20,647 nt of DNA. Origin: CAYRWK01 sp964427965 (lineage in GTDB: Bacteria > Patescibacteriota > WWE3 > UBA101185 > UBA10185). Location of the stretch: NCBI GenBank assembly GCA_964427965.1, contig CAYRWK010000008.1, positions 1 to 20,647 on the forward strand. The letters are read 5' to 3'. Below are positions 8,123 through 14,695 of this stretch, piece by piece; position 1 is the first letter of the stretch, and each line of letters opens with the position of its first letter. The position numbers and the translations under genes were made by a program. The notes under the pieces were generated by a model. The model was not told the DNA's origin. It was given only the letters and a program-made list of their open reading frames with translations, and searched no databases.

Positions 8123-8554
8123 ATCTAATTCTTTAGCAGATACATCTTCCCCACTAACAATTCTTTTTATTTGATCCAAGTATCGGTGCAAGTAAGCTTT
8201 AATGGAGAAGGATGTGTCTAATCTTAAGGCTTCCTCTATTGAAAAGAATCTAAGATCCTGCCCTTCATTACCAAGCTTAACTTTTTTAACTTCCTCATCG
8301 GTTAGTCTCACAACATAAAATGCAGATTCAACATCGGGGGAAACAAACCTGCCCACATATTTAATATTTGAAGGCGTCGAATGGGTTTCTCCTTCAATCT
8401 CACGTCTGATTGCTTCATTATTAGACTCGTCTCCATCAACATGTCCACCAATAGCTTGCCACTTGTTAGGATCGGGTATTTCGGGAATATTATCTCTCAG
8501 CAAAAGCAAAACTTTTTCGTTATGAATAATTAAAGAGGTTACAGTTTTTTTCAT
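8111..8554 (-). CDS. NUDIX hydrolase with a degenerate Nudix box
   Basis: This 147-residue protein has the beta-alpha-beta Nudix layout. The Nudix box starts at Gly37 (GHVDGDE) and continues to RREIEGET at 50-57, matching GX5EX7REUXEE except that the first Glu of the EE pair is Gly55 and the later Gly is His58. Glu52 and Glu56 are kept, so metal binding may be weakened rather than lost. The usual reaction is hydrolysis of nucleoside diphosphates linked to another moiety; the substrate cannot be read here. The ATG at 8554 overlaps the TGA of the HD gene upstream by four bases (ATGA), so the two are translated together. Confidence 0.85.
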   Translation of the reverse strand: MKKTVTSLIIHNEKVLLLLRDNIPEIPDPNKWQAIGGHVDGDESNNEAIRREIEGETHSTPSNIKYVGRFVSPDVESAFYVVRLTDEEVKKVKLGNEGQDLRFFSIEEALRLDTSFSIKAYLHRYLDQIKRIVSGEDVSAKELDLVL

Positions 8555-9150
8555 ACACCATCTATATCAAACTCAATATCTTTTTGCTCAATCTTTTGTA
8601 AATCAATAGATATTTTTTCCTGAATTTGTTTTTCTATTTCAATAAACATAGCAAGCTTCTCAAGCCCGGTGTCATTAACCTCTCTTCTTTTTTGCAATTC
8701 TTCAAATCTTCCTTTCAAAGTTACAATGCCCTGTGGAGAAATACGTGAATCTGCATACTTTAAAATCTTCATAGAATAGTCATCTGAGTTTAAAATGCCC
8801 CTAACCTTCTCAACAAAGGGCTTGATATTATTTTTCTGTATCATCTCCAAAGCGTCGGGTAAAAGCCCTACCTCCAACACAATCCTATTACAGGCAACAT
8901 GCTCATCATCTCCATATTTTGCAACAAACTCAGTTTGTAGTTTGTATTCATCATCTTTAAACGTTTTAAAACTAATTATCTTTGCGATATCATGAAACAG
9001 ACAGGCGTGTAAGATTGCCTTTTTGTTGTAGTTAAACTCCCCCTGCCAGTTGGCCATTATCAAATTGGCAACTCCGGCAACCCAAGTCATGTGTTTTTGC
9101 AGATTAGGTGTAATTTTATAATCAGAGTAAATTTTAGAGACTCTATCCAT
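8551..9150 (-). CDS. HD-domain phosphohydrolase
   Basis: This is a 199-residue soluble protein. Metal ligands are visible as His20 (NLQKHMTWVAG), His53-Asp54 (LFHDIAK) and a later Asp in KYADSRISPQG. The region DDEHVACNRIVLEVG supplies the second helix pair. The C-terminus is rich in Lys/Glu/Gln and probably a helical tail. HD proteins hydrolyse phosphomonoesters or phosphodiesters, often of nucleotides; substrate not predictable. Translational coupling with the NUDIX hydrolase suggests a shared nucleotide or cofactor clean-up role. The ATG has no Shine-Dalgarno site but sits 6 nt after TGGTAAAAT. Confidence 0.85.
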   Translation of the reverse strand: MDRVSKIYSDYKITPNLQKHMTWVAGVANLIMANWQGEFNYNKKAILHACLFHDIAKIISFKTFKDDEYKLQTEFVAKYGDDEHVACNRIVLEVGLLPDALEMIQKNNIKPFVEKVRGILNSDDYSMKILKYADSRISPQGIVTLKGRFEELQKRREVNDTGLEKLAMFIEIEKQIQEKISIDLQKIEQKDIEFDIDGV

Positions 9151-9156
9151 TTTGTT

Positions 9157-9165
9157 ATTTTACCA
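9157..9165 (-). promoter_or_regulatory. Extended -10 promoter for the HD-NUDIX operon
   Basis: Reverse strand TGGTAAAAT, then aacaaa (6 nt), then the ATG at 9150. Fits the leaderless arrangement seen elsewhere in the window. Confidence 0.6.
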
Positions 9166-9176
9166 AAACACCCAAC

Positions 9177-9217
9177 AAAAAAGCCCCTAACATTAACTAC
9201 ATAACGCCTAGGGGCCT
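9177..9217 (-). terminator. Rho-independent terminator after the DUF4870 gene
   Basis: On the reverse strand gccccta (9215-9209) pairs with taggggc (9189-9183) across a loop of about 19 nt and is followed by a run of six Ts. It lies 27 bp downstream of the DUF4870 stop and separates that gene from the HD-NUDIX operon. Confidence 0.7.
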
Positions 9218-9243
9218 CTTTGCCTTATACAAATCAAGAATAA

Positions 9244-9606
9244 TTACTCGTACTTTTCGGAAAACTTTCCGATTACCGGTATCAAGTACTTATTGTTTTG
9301 GTACGCCTTAACCATAGCGATGATGGTTATTACAAGTACCGCGATCCAGACAAAAGGTACCAAGACGGCTAACACCATGGTGATACCTAGTACAAAATTA
9401 AGTACCATGCTACCTGCAGACAATACAATTGACTGCATTGAATGAAACCTTACAAATTTGTTCTTACTGGTTAGGTAGAAGAACAAACCTGATACAAATC
9501 CTAATAAATAGGATAAGCAAGCTGCAACGTTTGGTTGCATGCCTCCAACTACATCAGCCGATTGAGCTGGCTGGGCTGGGGCAGTGTTTAAATTATTTTC
9601 GTCCAT
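9244..9606 (-). CDS. DUF4870 small membrane protein
   Basis: This 120-residue protein has a Gln/Ala/Pro-rich cytoplasmic N-terminus (1-25). It then has the DUF4870 hallmark: AACLSYLLGFVSGLFFYL followed by NKFVRFHSMQSIVLS, and two or three further helices. The C-terminus has KAYQNNKYLIPVIGKFSEKY, also typical of the family. Function in the family is unknown. This is one of the few genes here with a classical set-up: a strong AGGAGGA ribosome-binding site (9612-9618) and a TTGACA -35 element. It ends in an intrinsic terminator, so it is a single-gene unit. Confidence 0.9.
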   Translation of the reverse strand: MDENNLNTAPAQPAQSADVVGGMQPNVAACLSYLLGFVSGLFFYLTSKNKFVRFHSMQSIVLSAGSMVLNFVLGITMVLAVLVPFVWIAVLVITIIAMVKAYQNNKYLIPVIGKFSEKYE

Positions 9607-9626
9607 ATAAATCCTCCTTGATATTA

Positions 9627-9655
9627 AGGGTAGAACAAGAGGTGGAGGTTGTCAA
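9627..9655 (-). promoter_or_regulatory. Classical -35/-10 promoter for the DUF4870 gene
   Basis: Reverse strand TTGACA (9655-9650), 17 nt spacer, TACCCT (9632-9627). The -35 is consensus; the -10 keeps only the first T, A and last T. The predicted leader of about 15 nt includes the AGGAGGA site. Confidence 0.55.
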
Positions 9656-9671
9656 TTAAATGGCCCTAGGG

Positions 9672-10613
9672 TTAAGCTATAACAGTTTTAAAATATGCTA
9701 CAGTTTTCTTTAAACCTTCCTCCAAAGGCACAATTGGTTCCCAGTCTAATTGTTTTTTGGCTAAGGAAATATCAGGTTTACGCTGTTTCGGATCATCCTT
9801 CGGCAGTGGTTTATAAACTACTTCTGATTTTGAGTTTGTAAGACTTACAATATTTTTTACTAACTCCATTAAACTAATTTCATGGGGATTACCTACATTC
9901 ACCGGCCCCATAAAGTCATCTTTATTCATCAATCTATACATTCCTTCAATAAGATCGGATACAAAGCAAAAAGACCTGGTTTGAGTTCCATCGCCATATA
10001 CGGTAATTGGCTCGTTTTTTAAGGCCTGCAAAATAAAGTTGCTCACAACCCTACCGTCGTCTTGCGCCATGCGCGGTCCGTAGGTGTTAAAAATGCGTAT
10101 AACTCTAATGTCCAATTTATGCTGACGATGGTAGTCAAAAAACAAGGTTTCAGCCACACGTTTACCTTCGTCGTAGCAAGCTCTTGGTCCAATGGTACTA
10201 ACATTTCCTTTGTATTCTTCAGTTTGAGGATGAATAAGAGGATCTCCGTAAACTTCAGATGTAGAAGCCTGCAATATTCTTGCGTTATGACGCTTGGCAA
10301 GCCCTAGCATGTTAATAACTCCTATTGTGTTAGCTTTTATTGTTCTCACGGGATTTCTTTGATAATGAATTGGGGATGCAGGACAAGCTAGACTATATAT
10401 CTGATCGATAAGGTGATCGTCTAAATATATTGGTTCAATAATGTCTTGAATTAGGAATTTAAAGTTGGGGTTGTCTCTTAAGTGCGAAATATTACTCTTA
10501 CTTCCTGTAAACAAGTTGTCCAAACAAATAACTTTTTCACCTTTATTTAATAAGTATTCACATAAATGACTTCCTAAAAAACCTGCTCCTCCTGTTACAA
10601 CGATAGTTTTCAT
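9672..10613 (-). CDS. uxs: UDP-glucuronate decarboxylase (UDP-xylose synthase), extended SDR family
   Basis: This 313-residue protein converts UDP-glucuronate to UDP-xylose with bound NAD+. The N-terminal Rossmann motif is GGAGFLG (Gly8, Gly11, Gly14). The active site has TSE (118-120) and Tyr147-x3-Lys151 in GPRACYDEGKR, which with EVYGDPLIHPQ is the diagnostic UXS stretch. RIFNTYGPRMAQDDGRVV and YGDGTQTRSFCFVSDL bind the UDP moiety. Length is normal for soluble bacterial UXS. I cannot exclude a dTDP-glucose 4,6-dehydratase-like role, but the CYDEGKR motif favours UXS. No UDP-glucose dehydrogenase lies in the window. The product could feed the GT-C-like enzymes at 3569-6983; that link is inference. 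Confidence 0.85.
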   Translation of the reverse strand: MKTIVVTGGAGFLGSHLCEYLLNKGEKVICLDNLFTGSKSNISHLRDNPNFKFLIQDIIEPIYLDDHLIDQIYSLACPASPIHYQRNPVRTIKANTIGVINMLGLAKRHNARILQASTSEVYGDPLIHPQTEEYKGNVSTIGPRACYDEGKRVAETLFFDYHRQHKLDIRVIRIFNTYGPRMAQDDGRVVSNFILQALKNEPITVYGDGTQTRSFCFVSDLIEGMYRLMNKDDFMGPVNVGNPHEISLMELVKNIVSLTNSKSEVVYKPLPKDDPKQRKPDISLAKKQLDWEPIVPLEEGLKKTVAYFKTVIA

Positions 10614-10624
10614 TGGTAAAGGAT

Positions 10625-10630
10625 ATCATA
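10625..10630 (-). promoter_or_regulatory. -10 element for uxs
   Basis: Reverse strand TATGAT lies 11 nt before the ATG at 10613, predicting a leader of only a few bases. It is divergent from the promoter at 10668. Confidence 0.45.
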
Positions 10631-10667
10631 AATATAATCGTATATAGCAGAGGCAATATTTTATGAG

Positions 10668-10673
10668 TATACT
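10668..10673 (+). promoter_or_regulatory. -10 element for the anchored protein at 10680
   Basis: TATACT, then tttagt (6 nt), then ATG. No Shine-Dalgarno site is present; a leaderless transcript is predicted. Confidence 0.55.
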
Positions 10674-10679
10674 TTTAGT

Positions 10680-11189
10680 ATGAATTCAAAATTATTGACT
10701 CTTATAATTCTTGTTTTATTGGTTTTACTAGGAGCAATTGGAGTAGTTGCTTATGGTGCCGGATATATTTCTTTTGGCAAACCCAATGCAAGTACAGAAG
10801 AGTTAAAAGACACAAATGATGTGGTAGATTCTGATACAACCAAAGATACTGTAAAAACTGACACAGAAACTGCCGTTGTTATAGACAAAGAAAAGGATGC
10901 GGCGCTTATAAAACAAGCTTTGATTAATAAAGGTCTTAATATGACTGGTACAAAAGTTACTATATCCAAAGATACAGGTGAGTATGCTTCGGGCGGTGTT
11001 ACAGCTATTGATCCGGATGAAGTTGCGGGGGGAGGATATGTTTTTGCAGCAAAAGTTAATGGGGTTTGGGAGATTGTGGCAGATGGAAATGGGACTATAA
11101 GTTGTGCACAGTTGGAGCCTTATCCAAATTTTCCGGTGGGGTGGATTCCTGAATGTGTAGATGAAAACTTTGACATTGTATATCGTTAA
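10680..11189 (+). CDS. Membrane-anchored protein with C-terminal GGGYVFAAKVNGVWEIVADGN domain
   Basis: This 169-residue protein has an N-terminal membrane helix (5-31), a Thr/Asp/Lys-rich linker (about 37-75) and a compact C-terminal domain. The domain has KQALINKGLNM and TVTISK-type strands, then GGGYVFAAKVNGVWEIVADG and a closing PYPNFPVGWIPEC. The Cys in ISC and in PEC could pair. I associate this domain with small extracytoplasmic proteins of Patescibacteria; no biochemical role is known to me. The gene is 67 bp from the divergent uxs and 37 bp upstream of the multi-TM gene at 11227. Confidence 0.8.
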   Translation: MNSKLLTLIILVLLVLLGAIGVVAYGAGYISFGKPNASTEELKDTNDVVDSDTTKDTVKTDTETAVVIDKEKDAALIKQALINKGLNMTGTKVTISKDTGEYASGGVTAIDPDEVAGGGYVFAAKVNGVWEIVADGNGTISCAQLEPYPNFPVGWIPECVDENFDIVYR

Positions 11190-11196
11190 AGTTTAA

Positions 11197-11218
11197 CCTT
11201 TAAATTCTATTTTAAAGG
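11197..11218 (+). promoter_or_regulatory. Hairpin hiding the ribosome-binding site of the gene at 11227
   Basis: CCTTTAAA (11197-11204) and TTTAAAGG (11211-11218) form a perfect 8-bp stem with a 6-nt loop. The 3' arm contains most of AAAGGA (11214-11219), the Shine-Dalgarno site 7 nt before the TTG start. No T-run follows, so a terminator is unlikely. It may limit translation of the downstream gene. Confidence 0.45.
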
Positions 11219-11226
11219 ACAATAAA

Positions 11227-12269
11227 TTGAAAAATAAAATAAATTATCGTGTTAGTTTTATAGCCCTCTTAACAATACTTAGTGTAGCTTTTTGGCTGTA
11301 TCTATATATTACAAAATCAACAACCGGTTATTTAAATTCGTTGTTTTCTCTTGCTTATGCAATTATTCCGGTGGTTGGAGGTCTTGTTGGGATAGTGACG
11401 GGGTTAAAATGTCTTAGTACCAATAAACCAACTGCCTTAACTATTGTAAGTCTTTCGGCGGGTACTCTTATTTGGGGAGTTGGCCAGGTTTTGTGGGGAT
11501 ATTATGCATTGTTTTTAAATATAGAATCTCCCTATCCTTCTGTGGCTGATGCTTTTTTTATACTAGGGCCTCCTCTTTGGATTTTAGGTTTAATTTTATT
11601 TACGCGTGTAATTAGGCTTAATTTAATGGTTAGAAACAAGGCTATCCAAACATTTATTTTTATCATTCCTTTTGTAGCTACAGGGATTTGTGCGTTTATT
11701 ACAATTAGAAGTGGAGTAGCCTCAACCCACAATCTTACAAAGTTGTTTTTTGATATCGCCTACCCCTCACTGGATTTAATTTTATTATCGATGTTTTTAG
11801 TTATTAACTTGCTGGCTTTTATTGAAAAGGAAGTGCCTAGCAAGTTTAAGTTGCCCATGTTTATACTTACAACCGGAGCTGTGTTTGAGTTTATTGCGGA
11901 TATTGGNNNNNNNNNNNNNNNNNNNNNNNNNNNNNNNNNNNNNNNNNNNNNNNNNNNNNNNNNNNNNNNNNNNNNNNNNNNNNNNNNNNNNNNNNNNNNN
12001 NNNNNNTGCCCATGTTTATACTTACAACCGGAGCTGTGTTTGAGTTTATTGCGGATATTGGACTTTCCTATACTTCAAAAAGTGGAACGGTATATAACGG
12101 GGATGTTACTGATCTTATGTTTATTATAGCGATGTTTTTACTGTCAGCCGGAATAAATTTAATTGATACAAAAAAATCTGAGGAACTAAAACAAGATTTA
12201 GGGGATACAGCTCCTACCTCTGATCAAATGTTTTTTGCAGCACAATCCCCACCGCCACTGACAAGTTAA
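11227..12269 (+). CDS. Multi-pass membrane protein, sensor-type N-terminal module without output domain (interrupted by N gap)
   Basis: The TTG start at 11227 is preceded by AAAGGA. The frame runs to 11906, where 100 Ns begin. After the gap the first 55 bases repeat the last 55 before it. If the duplicate and Ns are removed the frame closes exactly (GG + A = Gly) and continues to the TAA at 12267-12269, giving 295 residues. There are about 7-8 helices. The stretch WGVGQVLWGYY followed by SPYPSVADAFFILGPPLWILGL is a pattern I know from membrane modules at the N-terminus of sensor kinases and GGDEF proteins. Here only a short polar tail (KKSEELKQDLGD) follows, so no kinase or cyclase is attached. 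The end overlaps the convergent TrmH gene by 56 bp. Confidence 0.75.
11852..12061. repeat. 55-bp direct repeat flanking the scaffold gap
   Basis: Bases 11852-11906 and 12007-12061 are identical over 55 nt (beginning TGCCCATGTTTATAC, ending GCGGATATTGG). This is most simply a contig overlap that the scaffolder failed to merge, not a biological repeat, because collapsing one copy restores a single uninterrupted gene. Confidence 0.9.
11907..12006. other. Assembly gap of 100 Ns
   Basis: A run of exactly 100 unknown bases, the conventional filler length, inside the multi-TM gene. Any short reading frames across it are artefacts. Confidence 0.98.
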
Positions 12270-12921
12270 GACTATCAATTTTTTTGCTTTGTGCGATCTT
12301 TACGCTTGTACCTATTTTTAAATAGTCAGAACTTAAACCCGCACCTTCGTTTCCAAAAACAAGGGTAAAGGGTTTTGCAAAACGTGTTTTTTCTAACAGC
12401 TGTTCGCCGTTTGTTAACAGTGTATAGATATTGTTTTGATGCGTGGTTGAATATTGGGTAAAGGAATCAAAGTATTCAAAGTTTATTCTAAATAATGCAC
12501 CCATGGAGGCTCTTATTACTTTTGGATCAGAAAGGTCTACAGAGGGTTTAATGACTGCTAGGTTTAAAACATCAAAGCCAACCATGGTTCTAATTATTGT
12601 GCCCATGTTGCCCATGTCGCTTGGATTAACGAGTACTACGTGGTTAACTTTTGGAGTAATTTTGCTTGTGTATTTATTAAATATTGCAACCGCGTATGTG
12701 TTTTCGTTTTGAGCAAGTTTTGAAATTTCCCTATCGTTAACATCAAATGGGATAGCAAGATCTGTACATAGGGTTTTTATTTTAACAACACCCTCGTTAA
12801 CATAACCACGAGAGCTTATGTATACCTTAGCAATGTCTGTAGCATGAGTTGCTAATAGTTCCAATGTTGGAAAGACCCCAAGCGTGTATGAATATGTTTC
12901 TTCTTTTTTATATAGTCGCAT
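12214..12921 (-). CDS. SpoU/TrmH-family RNA 2'-O-methyltransferase
   Basis: This is a SPOUT-fold enzyme of about 235 residues, transferring methyl from SAM to a ribose 2'-OH of rRNA or tRNA. All three SpoU motifs are present: motif 1 NPSDMGNMGTIIRT, motif 2 LVFGNEGAGLS and motif 3 DSLNLSVAVGIVL. The N-terminal about 90 residues, with KIKTLCTDLAIPF and VNDREISKLAQNENTYAVAIF, are a substrate-binding domain of the type seen in RlmB and related enzymes. The target nucleotide cannot be read. I prefer ATG 12921 (MRLYKKEE) because TGGTATCTT lies 9 nt before it; ATG 12942 would add seven residues. The 3' end overlaps the multi-TM gene. Confidence 0.85.
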   Translation of the reverse strand: MRLYKKEETYSYTLGVFPTLELLATHATDIAKVYISSRGYVNEGVVKIKTLCTDLAIPFDVNDREISKLAQNENTYAVAIFNKYTSKITPKVNHVVLVNPSDMGNMGTIIRTMVGFDVLNLAVIKPSVDLSDPKVIRASMGALFRINFEYFDSFTQYSTTHQNNIYTLLTNGEQLLEKTRFAKPFTLVFGNEGAGLSSDYLKIGTSVKIAQSKKIDSLNLSVAVGIVLQKTFDQR

Positions 12922-12930
12922 TGCAGATAC

Positions 12931-12939
12931 AAGATACCA
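12931..12939 (-). promoter_or_regulatory. Candidate extended -10 for the TrmH-like gene
   Basis: Reverse strand TGGTATCTT, 9 nt before the ATG at 12921. If used, the ATG at 12942 would not be in the mRNA. Confidence 0.35.
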
Positions 12940-12999
12940 CATAAATGGCGATTTACCGCATTCTGATTTGCGTGTATTTCGTTTTCACTACAATTAGTT

Positions 13000-13005
13000 T
13001 ATAAT
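13000..13005 (+). promoter_or_regulatory. -10 element of tRNA-Ser
   Basis: TATAAT, 24 nt upstream of the mature tRNA 5' end. No clear -35. Confidence 0.5.
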
Positions 13006-13029
13006 GAGTTCGAACTGCTCCTTAACTTT

Positions 13030-13117
13030 GGAGGGTTGGCAGAGCGGTAATGCAGCGGCTTGCTAAGCCGTGACGGATAACTTCCGTCCACAGGTTCAAA
13101 TCCTGTACCCTCCGCCA
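13030..13117 (+). tRNA. tRNA-Ser (anticodon GCU)
   Basis: GGAGGGT (13030-13036) pairs with ACCCTCC before the discriminator G; CCA is encoded (13115-13117). The anticodon stem is GCGGC/GCCGT with loop TTGCTAA, giving anticodon GCT at 13062-13064 for AGC/AGU codons. The long variable arm (GACGGATAACTTCCGTC) is the mark of a class II serine tRNA. The T-arm carries GGTTCAAATCC. Confidence 0.97.
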
Positions 13118-13130
13118 TAAAAGCCAAAAA

Positions 13131-13730
13131 ATGAGACTAACCGATTTTACCAACATGATAGGTATCACAACCCCCAAGTTGGATGCCCCAGTAGCACCTC
13201 CCGAATTTAACGCGGATAAACTTCCACCAAAAGAGGTCTATTTATCTTGGCAGTCTTTGGGTAGGCCGGAGAAAAAAGAGATGAACCTGAAGTTTATGAA
13301 AACAGGTGTGGTTATTGGCGTAGTTGTCTCGTTGTTGCTGGCTATTATGGGCGAGTTCTTTTTGATTTTAGTTGTGGGCAGTATTATTTTTATTAGCTAC
13401 GTATTATCCAAAGTGCCTCCTGAACAGGTTAAATATGAAGTTTCCAATCATGGGATTATGGCTGAGGATAAAACTTATTACTGGCATGAGCTTAAAGATT
13501 TCTTTTTTATAAATTCCGGCGGTATGGAGCTTTTGGCCGTTAGTACGTTCTTACCGGTTCCTGCAAGATTGTTTGTTTCGTTTTTACCTCAAGATAAGCA
13601 AAGGTTACAGGAAATTATGGCAGGAAGACTAAACTTTTTGAAAGTTGAGCCGGTTACCTTTGTAGATAAAATGTATAATTCTGTTTTGGATAAGTTTAAC
13701 TTTGGCGGGAAAGATCAAACCCTTAAGTAA
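13131..13730 (+). CDS. Two-TM conserved hypothetical protein downstream of tRNA-Ser
   Basis: The protein has 199 residues. A Pro-rich N-terminus (15-40) leads to YLSWQSLGRPEKKEMNLKF, then a helical hairpin of two membrane segments (about 58-90) separated by a short turn. A soluble domain follows with VKYEVSNHGIMAEDKTYYWHELKDFFF, like PH-like or DUF304-type modules, then RLFVSFLPQDKQRLQEIM and VDKMYNSVLDKF. I have seen this layout in Patescibacteria but cannot name a function. The ATG lies 13 nt after the encoded CCA of tRNA-Ser, with no promoter between and no Shine-Dalgarno site, so it probably shares the tRNA transcript. Confidence 0.8.
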   Translation: MRLTDFTNMIGITTPKLDAPVAPPEFNADKLPPKEVYLSWQSLGRPEKKEMNLKFMKTGVVIGVVVSLLLAIMGEFFLILVVGSIIFISYVLSKVPPEQVKYEVSNHGIMAEDKTYYWHELKDFFFINSGGMELLAVSTFLPVPARLFVSFLPQDKQRLQEIMAGRLNFLKVEPVTFVDKMYNSVLDKFNFGGKDQTLK

Positions 13731-13756
13731 TTTCATTCTTTTTGGCTTTTGCATAG

Positions 13757-13762
13757 TATAAT
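13757..13762 (+). promoter_or_regulatory. -10 element of tRNA-Arg
   Basis: TATAAT, 36 nt before the mature tRNA 5' end. Confidence 0.5.
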
Positions 13763-13798
13763 GTCAGCACTGCGTAAGTTCATGTGTTTTTTGGTTAT

Positions 13799-13874
13799 GT
13801 GCCCGTAGTTCAGAGGATAGAACGCGAGGTTGCGGACCTCGAAGTCGGGGGTTCGAGTCCCTCCGGGCACACCA
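13799..13874 (+). tRNA. tRNA-Arg (anticodon GCG)
   Basis: GTGCCCG (13799-13805) pairs with CGGGCAC (13864-13870); discriminator A and encoded CCA follow. The D-arm is GTTC...GAAC. The anticodon stem CGAGG/CCTCG holds loop TTGCGGA, giving GCG at 13832-13834 for CGC/CGU codons. The T-arm has GGTTCGAGTCC. The gene marks the left edge of the accessory region. Confidence 0.95.
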
Positions 13875-13889
13875 CTACAAAAAAACACT

Positions 13890-14051
13890 ATGAAAGATTA
13901 CTTTTACTTACTATGTATAGACGAGCGAGACTCCCCTAATTTACAGGAATTTAGAAAATACAATATACAAACCATTAAAAACATGCCTAAACACAGACAT
14001 TTCAGCATCTGTGGAGCCATTTTCAGTACAGTGGGTTATAGTGAAAGGTAA
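13890..14051 (+). pseudogene. Truncated DUF3800-like gene remnant
   Basis: This is a 53-codon frame starting 15 nt after the tRNA-Arg CCA. MKDYFYLLCIDERDSPNL, a spacer and HFSICGAIFSTVGYSE resemble the N-terminus of DUF3800 proteins (IDESGDP-type motif, then a Phe/Gly-rich strand), predicted RNase H-like metal enzymes often found in mobile and defence regions. Only the first strand pair is left; the full family is several hundred residues. The motif is altered (DERDSP in place of DESGDP). The frame is antisense to the last third of the membrane protein gene at 13941. A chance open frame remains possible. Confidence 0.4.
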
Positions 14052-14687
14052 TGTTTTATTAGATATCGTCTTTATGTTTAAATGAAATATGTTAGTAGCT
14101 GAAAAGATGAGGATTGTGATTGTTCCTAAAGCAAAGCCCCAAAGAGCACAGAATTCTGCAAGTCGCCATAATTTTAGGTACAATCCTTCTTTTTTCTTGT
14201 TATATTCGATACCTTTATCAAAAGTTTGAAGCGCTTTTTCCAAGTTATTTATATACTCTGTAAGTTCTTTCTTATTTGTTATATTAGTGTAGCTATCGGG
14301 AAATTTCTTTGCTAAATCAAGCTCAGCTTTTTTCACATTCCTTCGTTTTTCAATAAAGCCCTTTTGAACTTGCCAATGTCCAAAATCCGAATAGAGAAAA
14401 TTTCTCAAAATACTACCTATCAAAGAGCTTCCGATTAAGAACCATCCTATAAAAAGTAACCAACTATGGTTAAAGGTATTTATATTTTTGGAGTACATAA
14501 AACCTACAAAGGTAACACTTAAACTCAAAATACCGCCACATATTATTGCGATCTGAAAGAATCCTTCCTTTTTGATTTCCCTCATTTCTCTAAATGTTTG
14601 ATTTACACCTTCAGTAGCTTCAGTAACATCGTTACCTGCACTTTGTAAATTTCGATTTAATTGCATTCTTTCTGTGTATTCGTCCAT
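13941..14687 (-). CDS. Three-TM hypothetical protein downstream of the R-M genes
   Basis: The protein has 248 residues. An N-terminal helical cytoplasmic stretch (1-42, ERMQLNRNLQSAGNDVTEAT) precedes two membrane helices (about 44-64 and 74-93). A long helical, Lys-rich loop follows (KGFIEKRRNVKKAELDLAKKF ... LEKALQTFDKG), then a third helix near 185-205 (WGFALGTITILIF). The last about 40 residues are antisense to the DUF3800-like remnant and may be read-through sequence, so the original C-terminus may have been lost. It starts 8 nt after the methyltransferase stop and is probably co-transcribed with it. I recognise no family; a link to restriction is only positional. Confidence 0.65.
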   Translation of the reverse strand: MDEYTERMQLNRNLQSAGNDVTEATEGVNQTFREMREIKKEGFFQIAIICGGILSLSVTFVGFMYSKNINTFNHSWLLFIGWFLIGSSLIGSILRNFLYSDFGHWQVQKGFIEKRRNVKKAELDLAKKFPDSYTNITNKKELTEYINNLEKALQTFDKGIEYNKKKEGLYLKLWRLAEFCALWGFALGTITILIFSATNIFHLNIKTISNKTLPFTITHCTENGSTDAEMSVFRHVFNGLYIVFSKFL

Positions 14688-14695
14688 ATGGCTTT

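Noticed and set aside
11822..12043. Separate small reading frame across the N gap
   Set aside because: It exists only because the N block joins two copies of the same sequence in another frame.
13830..13889. Longer DUF3800-like frame beginning inside tRNA-Arg
   Set aside because: The first 20 codons are tRNA sequence; ATG 13890 is the only sensible start.
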